Part shown: one piece after another, positions 1-8,113 of the stretch
Layout of the letters: each line of letters starts with the position of its first letter
Numbering within the stretch: the first letter of the stretch is position 1
Assembly (NCBI RefSeq): GCF_900129875.1
Contig: NZ_FQXC01000006.1
Coordinates: 1-64,000, forward strand
Length of the DNA: 64,000 bases
Direction of reading: 5' to 3'
Source: Marivita hallyeonensis
GTDB taxonomy: Bacteria > Pseudomonadota > Alphaproteobacteria > Rhodobacterales > Rhodobacteraceae
Made by a program: the position numbers and the translations under genes
The notes under the pieces: generated by a model
What the model was told of the DNA's origin: nothing
Databases searched by the model: none
The model's input: only the letters and a program-made list of their open reading frames with translations

Positions 1-1
1 G

Positions 2-70
2 TGGAGCGAGTATGATTGGCACGAGGACAAAGACTGGGACCCGTTCGCTAAGATACATGGCCTCATCTGA
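2..70 (+). CDS. C-terminal fragment of an unidentified protein (cut by window edge)
   Basis: An open frame enters from the left edge and stops with TGA at 68-70, giving 22 residues rich in Trp and Asp (it begins WSEYDWHEDK). The composition looks more protein-like than the other frames here, but the piece is too short to assign. It would converge on the minus-strand ORF ending at 94. This is an inference from composition only, and the upstream sequence is needed to decide. Confidence 0.35.
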   Translation, partial: WSEYDWHEDKDWDPFAKIHGLI

Positions 71-93
71 TCAGGCGGAGTTTTTCACCGGTA

Positions 94-318
94 TCATTCG
101 TTTTTTTCATTTAGGTCCACAACAACAGGCCAGTGACCATCTGTCGGTTTCACGACAGCAATCTTTGGCTCCAAACTTTGGAATGTCGGGACTTCGACTT
201 CGCCATTTCTCGATATTTCAGCTATGGTTGCGTGACTGTGTTCGGTGTATACAAATTCGACGTAACCGGTGATTGGTTGTTTGTCATGATTTCTACAAAT
301 AAGCTTCTTCTTATGCAT
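94..318 (-). CDS. Hypothetical small protein, 74 aa
   Basis: This short ORF starts MHKKKLICRN and has a mixed, protein-like composition (GYVEFVYTEHSHATIAEI, VVKPTDGHWPVVVDL) with alternating hydrophobic residues that suggest beta strands. No family is recognised. No ribosome binding site is evident before the ATG. It diverges from the gene at 339 with only 20 bases between the two starts. It lies in DNA clearly lower in G+C than the rest of the window, so it may be acquired or may not be a gene. Confidence 0.4.
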   Translation of the reverse strand: MHKKKLICRNHDKQPITGYVEFVYTEHSHATIAEISRNGEVEVPTFQSLEPKIAVVKPTDGHWPVVVDLNEKNE

Positions 319-338
319 AGTCGAAAAAAGGGCACACC

Positions 339-689
339 ATGAAGTTGACTTCTGAACAATTGGTAGCGTTCGAAGAACTTGGCCGCAAGCTCGAAGAGGT
401 CGGGTGGGAACCTAAAATTCCGGATGCAGCGCCATTTGATCAGATGGCCCCCGATGAAAAGAAAGGCAAAATCCGCAAAGCTATCTCGTTTCTGCGTGAA
501 CGTGGCCCGGAAGTGCGAGCATCTGTATGCGATGGCACGAACGTAAAGTTGAGCATTCAGACCGCTGGAAATGTTGTATCCGCAACCACAGACGCAATCG
601 TTATGGCTGGTGGTATGATTGTACCTGCCGCAACTATTGCAAATGCGCTAGTGCAATATGGCTTGGGGAACTACTGTGCAAAGAGGTGA
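339..689 (+). CDS. Hypothetical protein with hydrophobic C-terminus, 116 aa
   Basis: The first 75 residues are charged and helix-forming (EQLVAFEELGRKLEEVGW, then a Lys-rich stretch). Residues about 83-110 are hydrophobic with small residues (AIVMAGGMIVPAATIANALV), compatible with one membrane helix or a glycine-zipper-like segment. No signal peptide or known family is seen. A weak AAGGG lies about 8 bases before the ATG. It sits in the low-G+C left edge and is not obviously co-transcribed with any neighbour. Function is unknown; small membrane-active proteins of mobile DNA can look like this, but nothing here proves it. Confidence 0.5.
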   Translation: MKLTSEQLVAFEELGRKLEEVGWEPKIPDAAPFDQMAPDEKKGKIRKAISFLRERGPEVRASVCDGTNVKLSIQTAGNVVSATTDAIVMAGGMIVPAATIANALVQYGLGNYCAKR

Positions 690-800
690 TCGTATGCATT
701 CAAATCAATATTTCATTTATTGAAATTTATGCGCTTACCAAGTTTGACATGGGTTGCATCGACATCCTGAAAAGCGAAGCGGTTGCTTGGTGCAAATAGA

Positions 801-1580
801 TTATATTCCGCCCCCCTTCCCCCCAACATGCTCCAACCTCTGCCGAGCCACGACCTCATGCGCCTCGGCCTTGCGGCTGTCCGCCAGACAGCTCTCGACA
901 TAGGTCAGGTGATCCACCACCGCCTGCCGGGCGCCTGCCGGATCTCGCGCCTGTAGCGCGTCGTTGATCGCGCGGTGTTGGTCGAGCAAGGTCGCGCGGG
1001 TGGTCTTCTGTCGGAACATCATTTGCCGGTTGTAGAACACGCCCTCCCTCAATAACTGATACATCGAGCGCATCATGTGGAGCATGACGACGTTGTGGCT
1101 GGCCTCTATGATGGACAGGTGAAACTCGGCGTCGAGTTCGGCCTCATCCGACGGGTCGCGCTTCTGGTGCGCCGCTTCCATCTTGGCGAACACCGCCGCG
1201 ATCACAGCTAGATCCGTGTCCGACGCCAACCGCGCCGCGCGTTCGGCGGCCAGCCCTTCCATGTCGCGGCGAAAGGAGAGGTAGTCGAACACCGCCTCGT
1301 CATGGCTCGCAAAGAGCTTCACCAAGGCGGGCGAAAAGGCGGACCCCAGCACATCAGCCACATAGACCCCCGCGCCCTTGCGGCTGGTCAGCAGCCCGCG
1401 CTCCGACAGGTCGGCAATCGCCTCGCGCAGGGAGGGGCGGGAGACCTCCAGCCGGTCCGACAGTTCCCGTTCCGACGGCAACCGCTCTCCGGGCCGCAGG
1501 ATGCCGCGCAGGATCAGTTGTTCGATCTGGCGGACAACGGCGGTGGAGAGTTTCTCGGGGGTGACGGGAGTAAAGGGCAT
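801..1580 (-). CDS. FadR-subfamily GntR transcriptional regulator
   Basis: The 259-aa protein has an N-terminal winged helix typical of GntR proteins (residues about 10-75, with GERLPSERELSDRLEVSRPSLREAI) followed by a C-terminal all-helical FCD ligand domain (about 95-235). The Asp and His residues that bind metal in this family are visible (DAEFHLSIIEASHN and later His). Family members such as LldR, GlcC and PdhR respond to small organic acids; the ligand cannot be read here. A GAGG precedes the ATG by five bases. A perfect inverted repeat at 1598-1618, 18 bases upstream, is a likely operator and implies autoregulation. No obvious target operon lies beside it. Confidence 0.88.
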   Translation of the reverse strand: MPFTPVTPEKLSTAVVRQIEQLILRGILRPGERLPSERELSDRLEVSRPSLREAIADLSERGLLTSRKGAGVYVADVLGSAFSPALVKLFASHDEAVFDYLSFRRDMEGLAAERAARLASDTDLAVIAAVFAKMEAAHQKRDPSDEAELDAEFHLSIIEASHNVVMLHMMRSMYQLLREGVFYNRQMMFRQKTTRATLLDQHRAINDALQARDPAGARQAVVDHLTYVESCLADSRKAEAHEVVARQRLEHVGGKGGGI

Positions 1581-1597
1581 AGGGGCCTCAAGCTGAA

Positions 1598-1618
1598 TTG
1601 GTCAAATGATATGACCAA
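1598..1618. promoter_or_regulatory. Inverted repeat, probable GntR operator
   Basis: The sequence is TTGGTCA-N7-TGACCAA, with perfect 7-base arms, 18 bases upstream of the GntR regulator's ATG. Known FadR-subfamily operators contain TGGT...ACCA half-sites, so size and half-site sequence fit a dimeric GntR protein. Binding and autoregulation are inferred. Confidence 0.6.
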
Positions 1619-1635
1619 AGCGCGCCCCAAACAAC

Positions 1636-2082
1636 CTACCAGCGCGTCAAAGCATCCTCGTCTTCGTCTTTCGCAGCGACCCAATCGGTCTCGCCCGACG
1701 CAGAATGCTCTTTCTTCCAGAACGGCGCGCGGGATTTGAGGTAGTCCATCAGGTACTCCGCCGCCTCGAACGCGTCCTTGCGGTGCGGCGCGGCAGTAGC
1801 GACCATCATGATCTTCTCCCCCGGCTCCATCCGCCCGTAGCGGTGAATGACCAGCGCATCTCCCAAAGACCAGCGCTCCACAGCCTCCGAAGCGATCTTC
1901 TCCAGCGCTTTCTGCGTCATCCCCGGGTAATGCTCGATCTCCATCGCATCGAGGCCGCCGCCGCCGAAGTCCCGCACCACGCCGGTGAACGTCACAACCG
2001 CGCCCATATCGTGGCGGCCAGAGGCAAATGCCTCCGCCTCCGCCCCGAAATCGAACGGCGCTTCCTGAACGACAACTCGCAT
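1636..2082 (-). CDS. moaE: Molybdopterin synthase catalytic subunit MoaE
   Basis: MoaE forms a heterotetramer with MoaD and transfers sulfur to cyclic pyranopterin monophosphate to make molybdopterin in the cytoplasm. The 148-aa protein has the family's core (AVVTFTGVVRD, MEIEHYPGMTQKAL) and the Lys-rich catalytic segment HRKDAFEAAEYLMDYLK...PFWKKE. The start MRVVVQEAPF at 2082 is chosen because it overlaps the moaD stop in TGATG; the longer upstream frame is moaD in another phase. It ends the pgsA-moaD-moaE unit. Confidence 0.95.
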   Translation of the reverse strand: MRVVVQEAPFDFGAEAEAFASGRHDMGAVVTFTGVVRDFGGGGLDAMEIEHYPGMTQKALEKIASEAVERWSLGDALVIHRYGRMEPGEKIMMVATAAPHRKDAFEAAEYLMDYLKSRAPFWKKEHSASGETDWVAAKDEDEDALTRW

Positions 2083-2327
2083 CAGCCGCCCGTCATGGGT
2101 GGGAAAAACGCGACCTCGCGCGCGCCTGCCAAAGGCGCATCGAAATCGGTCAGTTCCTGATCGACAGCCACACGCAACGCCGACAGGTCCGAGAACGCCA
2201 CCGCATAGCGCTCTTCCTTCGCGCGCAGTTCCTCGACCAGATCGGCCACGGTCGCCGCGTCGGTCGTCACGGTCTCTTTCGGCAACCCGATCCGTTCCCG
2301 GACCCATGCGAAATACAGAACATCCAT
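2082..2327 (-). CDS. moaD: Molybdopterin synthase sulfur carrier subunit MoaD
   Basis: This 81-aa ubiquitin-fold protein (MDVLYFAWVRERIG) ends in FFPPMTGG. The terminal Gly-Gly is what MoeB adenylates and what carries the thiocarboxylate to MoaE. AAGGA lies about nine bases before the ATG. It starts four bases after the pgsA stop and its stop overlaps the moaE start, so the two subunits are translationally coupled. Confidence 0.95.
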   Translation of the reverse strand: MDVLYFAWVRERIGLPKETVTTDAATVADLVEELRAKEERYAVAFSDLSALRVAVDQELTDFDAPLAGAREVAFFPPMTGG

Positions 2328-2331
2328 CCGA

Positions 2332-2991
2332 TCAATCCTTCAAATGCGGCACTGCTTTGCGGAAATAGTCCCAACCGGTCATCAGCGTCAGGAATGCCGC
2401 GATCCAGAGCAGCAAAAGCCCGAGATTCCCGGCCCAGACCATGCCCGCCACTTTCCACCATAACCCGTGCAGGTCTTCAATCTCGCCGGTCATGATGCCA
2501 TCCACGATCTCCGGCGACATGCCGATGATCGACATACCCAGATAGTGCTCGAAAACGCCCTGGGCGAAAAGCACCGCGATGGCGATCATCTGCAAGGTCG
2601 TTTTCCACTTAGCCAAAGGTGTGACCTTCAGCGTGCCCGCCGTGTCGCCCAGAAACTCGCGAAGGCCCGAGACAAAGACCTCACGGAACAGGATGAATGT
2701 CGCGGGCAGCACCAGCCAGGGCGACATCGACGAATAGCCCACGATCACCATCAAGGCGATCACCACCATCGCCTTATCCGCAATCGGGTCGAGCATCGCA
2801 CCGAGCTTGCTCTCCTGCTTCCACGCGCGGGCGAGATAGCCGTCGAACCAGTCGGTCACGGCGGCCAGCACGAAGAGCACAAGCGCAAACCAGTCGGCGA
2901 GCGGGCGCGAGAAATAGAGAAACATCAACGCCACTCCCGGCGCCGCAAGCAGGCGCAGAACCGTCAGGATATTGGGCACTGTCATGTTCAT
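2332..2991 (-). CDS. pgsA: CDP-diacylglycerol-glycerol-3-phosphate 3-phosphatidyltransferase
   Basis: This integral membrane enzyme makes phosphatidylglycerol phosphate from CDP-diacylglycerol, the committed step to phosphatidylglycerol and cardiolipin. The CDP-alcohol phosphatidyltransferase signature DG-x2-AR-x8-G-x3-D-x3-D is visible as DWFDGYLARAWKQESKLGAMLDPIADK (residues about 47-73). Several membrane helices flank it, and 219 aa is normal. It sits directly upstream of moaD, an order common in Rhodobacterales. Confidence 0.95.
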   Translation of the reverse strand: MNMTVPNILTVLRLLAAPGVALMFLYFSRPLADWFALVLFVLAAVTDWFDGYLARAWKQESKLGAMLDPIADKAMVVIALMVIVGYSSMSPWLVLPATFILFREVFVSGLREFLGDTAGTLKVTPLAKWKTTLQMIAIAVLFAQGVFEHYLGMSIIGMSPEIVDGIMTGEIEDLHGLWWKVAGMVWAGNLGLLLLWIAAFLTLMTGWDYFRKAVPHLKD

Positions 2992-3049
2992 GAGACACTA
3001 CCTAACGCGGCAATGGGACAGTGAAAAGGCAGGTTTGACCTGAGACGCC

Positions 3050-3790
3050 CTATTCAGCCGATGCTGACGTCGCGCGGCGCTGCAATGCATCGATGAAGCG
3101 CGCGCGCGCTTGCGGGAGTGGCTTGCCGATCTGGTCTTTTGCGAGCTTGTTGACAAGGAAGTATTCCGTCACGCGCAGCGCCTCCACGATGTCAGTGTCA
3201 TCGGTTGCCGCACCCTGCAGCGCGGGGGGCAGGGGCAGAAGGCGGTTGGCCCAATCGCCCGCGCCCTTGGACGACACGGCGCGCGCGCTTTTGGGTGAGA
3301 TATAGATCAGGTCCTCGGTTGACCCTGTGACGGCACATTGCTTCAGATCAAGGCCATAGCCCAGATCGTCCAAAAGGGCGGTTTCCCACTGCAGATAGGC
3401 CAAGGGCCACAGGTCGGGTTGGTCCAGAAGATCCAGCAGGTTCTGGCTTTTTTGGTAAAGCGCTTCATGCGCCTCACGTTCGGGCAGGGCAAAGGCAAGA
3501 AGCGCAAGAACCGCGTTCATCCCCGCAAGCGCCAGCCGTTGCCCCATCGCGACGGCAGCGCGGGAGCGCTGCAGCTCGACCGTGAAACTGCCGATGTGGT
3601 CCTCCAGCCGCGCCCGCCATGCGAGGTCAAGCTGCGCGCCGGTTTGCAGGATCGGGGCGATTTTCCGCGACGCGCCTCCGCGCACGACACCGGCGTAGCG
3701 ACCGCGTTCGGGCGTGAATACTTCGATGATCATCGAAGTTTCGCCGTGCCGTCGGCTGCTCAGAAGGATGCCCGTATCGCGCCAGTCCAT
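3050..3790 (-). CDS. recO: DNA repair protein RecO
   Basis: RecO works with RecR to load RecA on SSB-coated single-stranded DNA during gap repair. The 246-aa protein has the N-terminal OB fold ([19 protein letters not shown]...VRGGASRK) and the helical C-terminal part. No CxxC zinc pair is evident, as in many alphaproteobacterial RecO proteins. It follows the DUF1491 gene by nine bases in the era-DUF1491-recO order. Confidence 0.93.
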   Translation of the reverse strand: MDWRDTGILLSSRRHGETSMIIEVFTPERGRYAGVVRGGASRKIAPILQTGAQLDLAWRARLEDHIGSFTVELQRSRAAVAMGQRLALAGMNAVLALLAFALPEREAHEALYQKSQNLLDLLDQPDLWPLAYLQWETALLDDLGYGLDLKQCAVTGSTEDLIYISPKSARAVSSKGAGDWANRLLPLPPALQGAATDDTDIVEALRVTEYFLVNKLAKDQIGKPLPQARARFIDALQRRATSASAE

Positions 3791-3799
3791 GACCGGAGG

Positions 3800-4132
3800 C
3801 TATCCCGACAGGCCGTCTTCATCCAGCAGGTGCCGACCGTCCCGATCCTCGACCTCGATCACCCAGAGATCGGCGTCGAAGCTGCGCTGTTTCGCGATAC
3901 TGGCATCGACATCCTGTTCAGCCCCCTCGGCCAGCACTTGCCAACTGCGTTCGCCGGTCATGAGGTCGAATTGGCGGACAAAGGCTTTGGCCCGCCCATT
4001 GAGCGTGTTGAGCTTCACCAGAACGGCGCCAGCTGTGTCGTCGCCATGCGCGGTCACAAAGGCAGGGATGTCATGCAGCGACAGGCGGCGCAGGTAGGCT
4101 TGGACCCAGAATGAGGCAGTGAGGCGGGTCAT
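3800..4132 (-). CDS. DUF1491 family protein
   Basis: The 110-aa protein matches an uncharacterised alphaproteobacterial family: RLTASFWVQAYLRRL at the N-terminus, then HGDDTAGAVLVKLNTL and a C-terminal DLWVIEVEDRDGRHLL. The start at 4132 (MTRLTASFW) is preferred on family length; an ATG two codons upstream (4138) and a TTG at 4165 are also in frame, and none has a clear ribosome binding site. Its conserved place between era and recO is known, but its function is not. Confidence 0.82.
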   Translation of the reverse strand: MTRLTASFWVQAYLRRLSLHDIPAFVTAHGDDTAGAVLVKLNTLNGRAKAFVRQFDLMTGERSWQVLAEGAEQDVDASIAKQRSFDADLWVIEVEDRDGRHLLDEDGLSG

Positions 4133-4276
4133 CAGCATGCTCGCGCGGAACAAGTCCGAAGGCAACCGCGCGATCGCCAGACCGGCGCTGGCAGTTGGTC
4201 AGGGTCAGCACTCTGATCGAATGGCAATAGGACTTGGTCGCCACGAACAGCACAGAACCAGCGTTGGGTCGCGTCT

Positions 4277-5182
4277 CTACGCACCATCCTTGAAATCCAG
4301 ACCCATCTCGGAATAGCGCTCGGCTTCGTCCAACCACTTTTCGCGCACTTTCACCTGCACGAACAGGTGGATCCGCCGCCCAAGGAACTCTTCCAGTTCT
4401 TCCCGCGCCGCCTTGGAGATCGCCTTGATCGTCTCGCCCTTGTTGCCCAGCACGATCCCCTTGTGGCCGTCCCGCGCGACGTAAACGATCTGGTCGATCC
4501 GGGCCGAGCCATCCTTGCGTTCTTCCCAATTCTCGGTCTCGACGGTGAGCTGGTAGGGCAACTCCTGATGCAGCCGCAGCGTGAGCTTTTCGCGGGTCAT
4601 CTCCGCCGCGATCATGCGCAAGGGAAGATCGGCGATCTGGTCTTCGGGGTAAAGCCACGGCCCTTCGGGAAGTTCCGCCGCCAGCCATTTGCGCAAATCC
4701 GCGACGCCGTACCCTTTTTCCGCCGAAATCATGAAGGTCTGCGCGAAATCGTATCGTGCGTTCATGTCTTCGGACAGTTTGAGCAAGACCGGCGCTTCGA
4801 CGCGGTCGATCTTGTTGATGGCCAACGCCACCGGGCGTTTGCCCGCGACCTGACCCAGGTTCTCTAGAATGCGTTCTACGCCGTCCGTGATGCCCCGGTG
4901 CGCTTCGATCAGAAGCACAATGATATCTGCATCCGCGGCCCCGCCCCAGGCGGCAGCGACCATCGCGCGGTCCAGTCGGCGACGTGGTTTGAACAGACCC
5001 GGCGTATCCACCAGCACGATCTGCGCGTCCCCTTCCATCGCAACGCCGCGAATGCGAGCACGCGTTGTCTGAACCTTATGCGTGACAATCGACACCTTCG
5101 CCCCAACCATCTGGTTGGTGAGCGTCGATTTGCCTGCGTTGGGTTCTCCGATCAAAGCGACGAAGCCGGCGCGTGTGGTCAT
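4277..5182 (-). CDS. era: GTPase Era
   Basis: Era binds the 3' end of 16S rRNA and assists 30S subunit maturation. The GTPase domain shows G1 GEPNAGKST (residues 12-20), G3 DTPG and G4 NKID; a KH RNA-binding domain fills the C-terminal third (GKIVLGNKGETIKAI-like region followed by FVQVKVREKW). The length of 301 aa is typical. It lies downstream of rnc and the EamA gene; the rnc-era association is widespread. Confidence 0.96.
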   Translation of the reverse strand: MTTRAGFVALIGEPNAGKSTLTNQMVGAKVSIVTHKVQTTRARIRGVAMEGDAQIVLVDTPGLFKPRRRLDRAMVAAAWGGAADADIIVLLIEAHRGITDGVERILENLGQVAGKRPVALAINKIDRVEAPVLLKLSEDMNARYDFAQTFMISAEKGYGVADLRKWLAAELPEGPWLYPEDQIADLPLRMIAAEMTREKLTLRLHQELPYQLTVETENWEERKDGSARIDQIVYVARDGHKGIVLGNKGETIKAISKAAREELEEFLGRRIHLFVQVKVREKWLDEAERYSEMGLDFKDGA

Positions 5183-5224
5183 CGGGGTGCATCCGTTCCT
5201 AGAAGACCGGCCTCATACGCCAGA

Positions 5225-6112
5225 TCAGGCGGCAGAGCCAGCCCCGTGTTTGCGGCCGCTGCGCAGAAGCGTGTAGGTGCCGCTCCCCACGATGAGCGCT
5301 GCGCCAGCAAGCATCACAGCGTCCGGTCGTTCGCCGAAAACGAAATAGGCGATCACCAGCGCGATCAAAAGCCGGGAGTACCTGAATGGGGCCACGACAG
5401 ACACCTCGCCCGTGCGCATGGCAACGGTCAGCGCGCTGTAACCCACCAGACCGGCAAGGCCAGTGCCAAGAAGCAGGGTCAACGCTGGCAACGTTGGGGC
5501 GGATACTGGTGCATCCTCGAATATCGTGATGATGACACCGGCAATGAACACCATAAGAAATCCAAGAACACCCAATTGCGCCGCCGATACCTCGGGCGGG
5601 CTAGCCCGGGTCATCAGATCGCGCCCGGCGAAACCGATCATGCCAAGGATCGCGAAGATAGCGGTCGCGTCAAACCCAGTGGGTGTAGGGCGTACGATCA
5701 ACAGAACGCCCAGGAACCCGATCAGCATGGCAGCCCATCGGCGCAAACCCACCGGTTCTTTCAAAACGACCACCGCCCCGAGCGTGACCACCAAGGGCGC
5801 TGCCTGCAAAATGGCAGACGTGGTTGATAGGGGCGCAAAAGCAAGGCTCAGGGCAAAGAAGAGCCGACCCATGATCTCGAACCCGGATCGGATCAAAAGC
5901 GGGCCTTCGACAAACCGCCGAGTGAACAGAGGGTCCTTGATCCACAGACAATATAGCGCAAAGCCCATTGTTCCGAACGTGCCGAAAACGATGGTTGCAA
6001 CACCGGGCGAAACGCCTCCGGTCGCCGTTGCCCCTTTGAAAAACGCGTCTTCGATGGCAAAGCCGAGCATGGCGAGAACCATGAACAGACTGCCGCGCAG
6101 GTTGTTGCTCAA
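5225..6112 (-). CDS. EamA/DMT-family transporter
   Basis: The 295-aa inner-membrane protein has about ten hydrophobic helices in two repeats of the EamA type (for example [20 protein letters not shown] and [21 protein letters not shown] near the ends of the repeats). The family exports metabolites or amino acids; the substrate is unknown. Its start overlaps the rnc stop by four bases, so it is inserted between rnc and era in one transcription unit. It is probably a passenger rather than part of RNA processing. Confidence 0.85.
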   Translation of the reverse strand: MSNNLRGSLFMVLAMLGFAIEDAFFKGATATGGVSPGVATIVFGTFGTMGFALYCLWIKDPLFTRRFVEGPLLIRSGFEIMGRLFFALSLAFAPLSTTSAILQAAPLVVTLGAVVVLKEPVGLRRWAAMLIGFLGVLLIVRPTPTGFDATAIFAILGMIGFAGRDLMTRASPPEVSAAQLGVLGFLMVFIAGVIITIFEDAPVSAPTLPALTLLLGTGLAGLVGYSALTVAMRTGEVSVVAPFRYSRLLIALVIAYFVFGERPDAVMLAGAALIVGSGTYTLLRSGRKHGAGSAA

Positions 6113-6798
6113 GAAGCGGTCCGTTCCAGCGCTGCAAGCAAGGCTTTTGCCGCAGCCTGCTCTGCCTGTCGCTTCGATCCGGCCTGTGCTTCGGCAGATT
6201 GCCCGTTCTCAAGCTTGGCACAAATCACGAAGCGCGGGGCGTGATCGGGGCCGTCCCGGCTTATCTCATCATAGGTCGGCGGCGGCATCCCACGCGCCTG
6301 TGCCCACTCTTGCAGCGAAGTTTTCGCGTCGCGCGCATCGTCTTCCACCGAACCGATCCGTTTGCCCCAGAGGCGCAGGACCATGGTTTTCGCCGAGTCA
6401 AACCCGCCGTCCAGATAGACGGCGGCGATCACTGCCTCCATCGCGTCTCCCAAAAGCGCCTGCTTTCGGCGACCGCCAGACATCATCTCTGACCGCCCGA
6501 GCTTCAGACTGTCGCCAAGCGCAATTTCGCGCGCCACGTCGGCGCAGGTCTCTTTGCGAACCAAGGCGTTGAACCGCGGGGCAAGCTGACCCTCACGCGC
6601 GCTTTTGTCTTCGGCCAGAAGCGCCTCGGCCATCACGAGGCCCAGTACACGGTCGCCCAGGAATTCGAGACGCTGATTGTCGTCCCGGTTGACGCCCGCC
6701 CGCGAGGAATGGGTTACGGCCCGCACAAGCAGTTCCGGGCGCTCGAACCGGTGCCCCAGGCGCTTGCTCAGCGCCTGAAGATCCGCCGAGAGTTTCAT
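6109..6798 (-). CDS. rnc: Ribonuclease III
   Basis: RNase III cuts double-stranded RNA, including rRNA precursors. The 229-aa protein carries the signature [17 protein letters not shown] (about residues 41-57), the second acidic site [16 protein letters not shown], and a C-terminal double-stranded-RNA-binding domain ([11 protein letters not shown]...[14 protein letters not shown]). The start codon overlaps the lepB stop by one base, so lepB and rnc are coupled. Confidence 0.96.
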   Translation of the reverse strand: MKLSADLQALSKRLGHRFERPELLVRAVTHSSRAGVNRDDNQRLEFLGDRVLGLVMAEALLAEDKSAREGQLAPRFNALVRKETCADVAREIALGDSLKLGRSEMMSGGRRKQALLGDAMEAVIAAVYLDGGFDSAKTMVLRLWGKRIGSVEDDARDAKTSLQEWAQARGMPPPTYDEISRDGPDHAPRFVICAKLENGQSAEAQAGSKRQAEQAAAKALLAALERTAS

Positions 6799-7634
6799 TA
6801 CTCGATCTTCTCGAAAAAGCGGTCACCGCGCCAGGTCCAGAAATACAGCATGGACGATCCGGCGGAAGAGAACATCACGCGATTGGCCTTGCCGATCAGG
6901 TTCTCGAACGGAACAAATCCGACGCCACCGGCGACGGCGGGGACCCGGCTGTCAGACGAGTTGTCGCGGTTGTCGCCCATCATGAAGTAATGGCCCTCAG
7001 GCACCGTATAGACGGGCGTATTGTCCGACCCCTGGTTGCCGATATTCAGAATCGAATGCGTGGTGCCATCCGGCAGCGTTTCTAAAAACCGCTCTTTGAC
7101 ACAGGTGCCGCCATTGCCAACCGGACCATTTGCGCAGCGTGGGCGCAGGCGCTGCGGGCCTTGCGGCGCGGCGGTTTCTTCGAATACCGGCTGCGGGACA
7201 AGCTCGACGGGATCACCGTTGATATGCAGGACGCCACCGATCATCCGCACCTGATCGCCGGGCAGGCCGACAACCCGTTTGATGAAATCACGGCCTGTTA
7301 CCGGATGCCGGAACACCGCGACATCGCCGCGTTCGGGTTCCGAACCGAACAGACGGCTGTTGTCGCCATCCGCCCAACCGCAAATGTCTCGCGCGTCGAT
7401 ATCGATCCCGAAATTCGGAAGGTAGAGGGACGGGCAAGACGCGTAGGAATAGCCGTAAGACATTTTGTTGACGAACAGGAAGTCACCGATCAACAAAGTG
7501 TCTTTCATCGACCCGGACGGAATCCAGAACGGTTGAAAGAACAGGGTCCGAAACACACCCGCGATCAAAAGCGCATAGACAACGGTCTTGATCGTTTCGA
7601 CAATCCCGCCACCCTTTTTTGTTTCTGTCGCCAT
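6798..7634 (-). CDS. lepB: Signal peptidase I
   Basis: LepB removes signal peptides from exported proteins at the outer face of the inner membrane. One N-terminal helix ([16 protein letters not shown]) precedes the catalytic Ser42 in PSGSM, and the general base Lys119 lies in [14 protein letters not shown]; the C-terminal [11 protein letters not shown] box is present. The start [10 protein letters not shown] at 7634 (278 aa) is preferred over a frame 21 codons longer because family homology begins here. It is co-transcribed with acpS upstream and rnc downstream. Confidence 0.95.
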   Translation of the reverse strand: MATETKKGGGIVETIKTVVYALLIAGVFRTLFFQPFWIPSGSMKDTLLIGDFLFVNKMSYGYSYASCPSLYLPNFGIDIDARDICGWADGDNSRLFGSEPERGDVAVFRHPVTGRDFIKRVVGLPGDQVRMIGGVLHINGDPVELVPQPVFEETAAPQGPQRLRPRCANGPVGNGGTCVKERFLETLPDGTTHSILNIGNQGSDNTPVYTVPEGHYFMMGDNRDNSSDSRVPAVAGGVGFVPFENLIGKANRVMFSSAGSSMLYFWTWRGDRFFEKIE

Positions 7635-7705
7635 GTGCCCGCCTTTTACCCAAACCTCCCGCGGTAAATGAGCGGGGCTGACCCGGGTGTCAAGCAACGC
7701 GGCCG

Positions 7706-8104
7706 TTACTTTGGGCGGGCTTCGATCAGGACAGTGGCCTGTGCCCAGGGATGGTCGTCGGTGAGCGTGACGTGAATGATCGCCTCATGTCCGGGCGGGG
7801 TCAGTTCCTCGAGCCGCGCCTTGGCCCAGCCGGTGACCTCCATCACCGGTTGGCCGGTGCGCAGGTTCCGAACGGACATATCCTTCCACGCAATCCCCAT
7901 GCGCAGACCAGTGCCAAGCGCCTTGGAACAGGCTTCCTTCGCCGCCCAACGTTTCGCATAGGTCCCGGCGACGTCTCGGCGACGTTCGGCTTTTCGCTGT
8001 TCGGTTTCGGTGAAAACCCGGTTGCGGAACCGATCTCCGAACCGTTCCAGCGTTCCGGCGATGCGGTCGATATTCGCTAGGTCCGTGCCGATGCCGATGA
8101 TCAT
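7706..8104 (-). CDS. acpS: Holo-[acyl-carrier-protein] synthase
   Basis: AcpS transfers 4'-phosphopantetheine from CoA to a serine of apo-ACP. The Mg-binding Asp in [12 protein letters not shown] (residues 4-15) and the second motif [16 protein letters not shown] (residues about 52-67, catalytic Glu) are intact. The 132-aa length is normal. It lies between pdxJ and lepB, separated from pdxJ by the hydrolase/membrane gene. Confidence 0.95.
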   Translation of the reverse strand: MIIGIGTDLANIDRIAGTLERFGDRFRNRVFTETEQRKAERRRDVAGTYAKRWAAKEACSKALGTGLRMGIAWKDMSVRNLRTGQPVMEVTGWAKARLEELTPPGHEAIIHVTLTDDHPWAQATVLIEARPK

Positions 8105-8113
8105 GCTGCCCTC

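Noticed and set aside
1636-2307. A 223-residue frame over moaE and moaD
   Set aside because: Only its last 148 residues match MoaE; the N-terminal part is moaD read in another phase.
5463-6572. Long plus-strand open frame opposite the EamA and rnc genes
   Set aside because: It is Arg/Pro/Ser-rich, lacks a ribosome binding site and lies wholly antisense to two clear genes; a shadow of high G+C.
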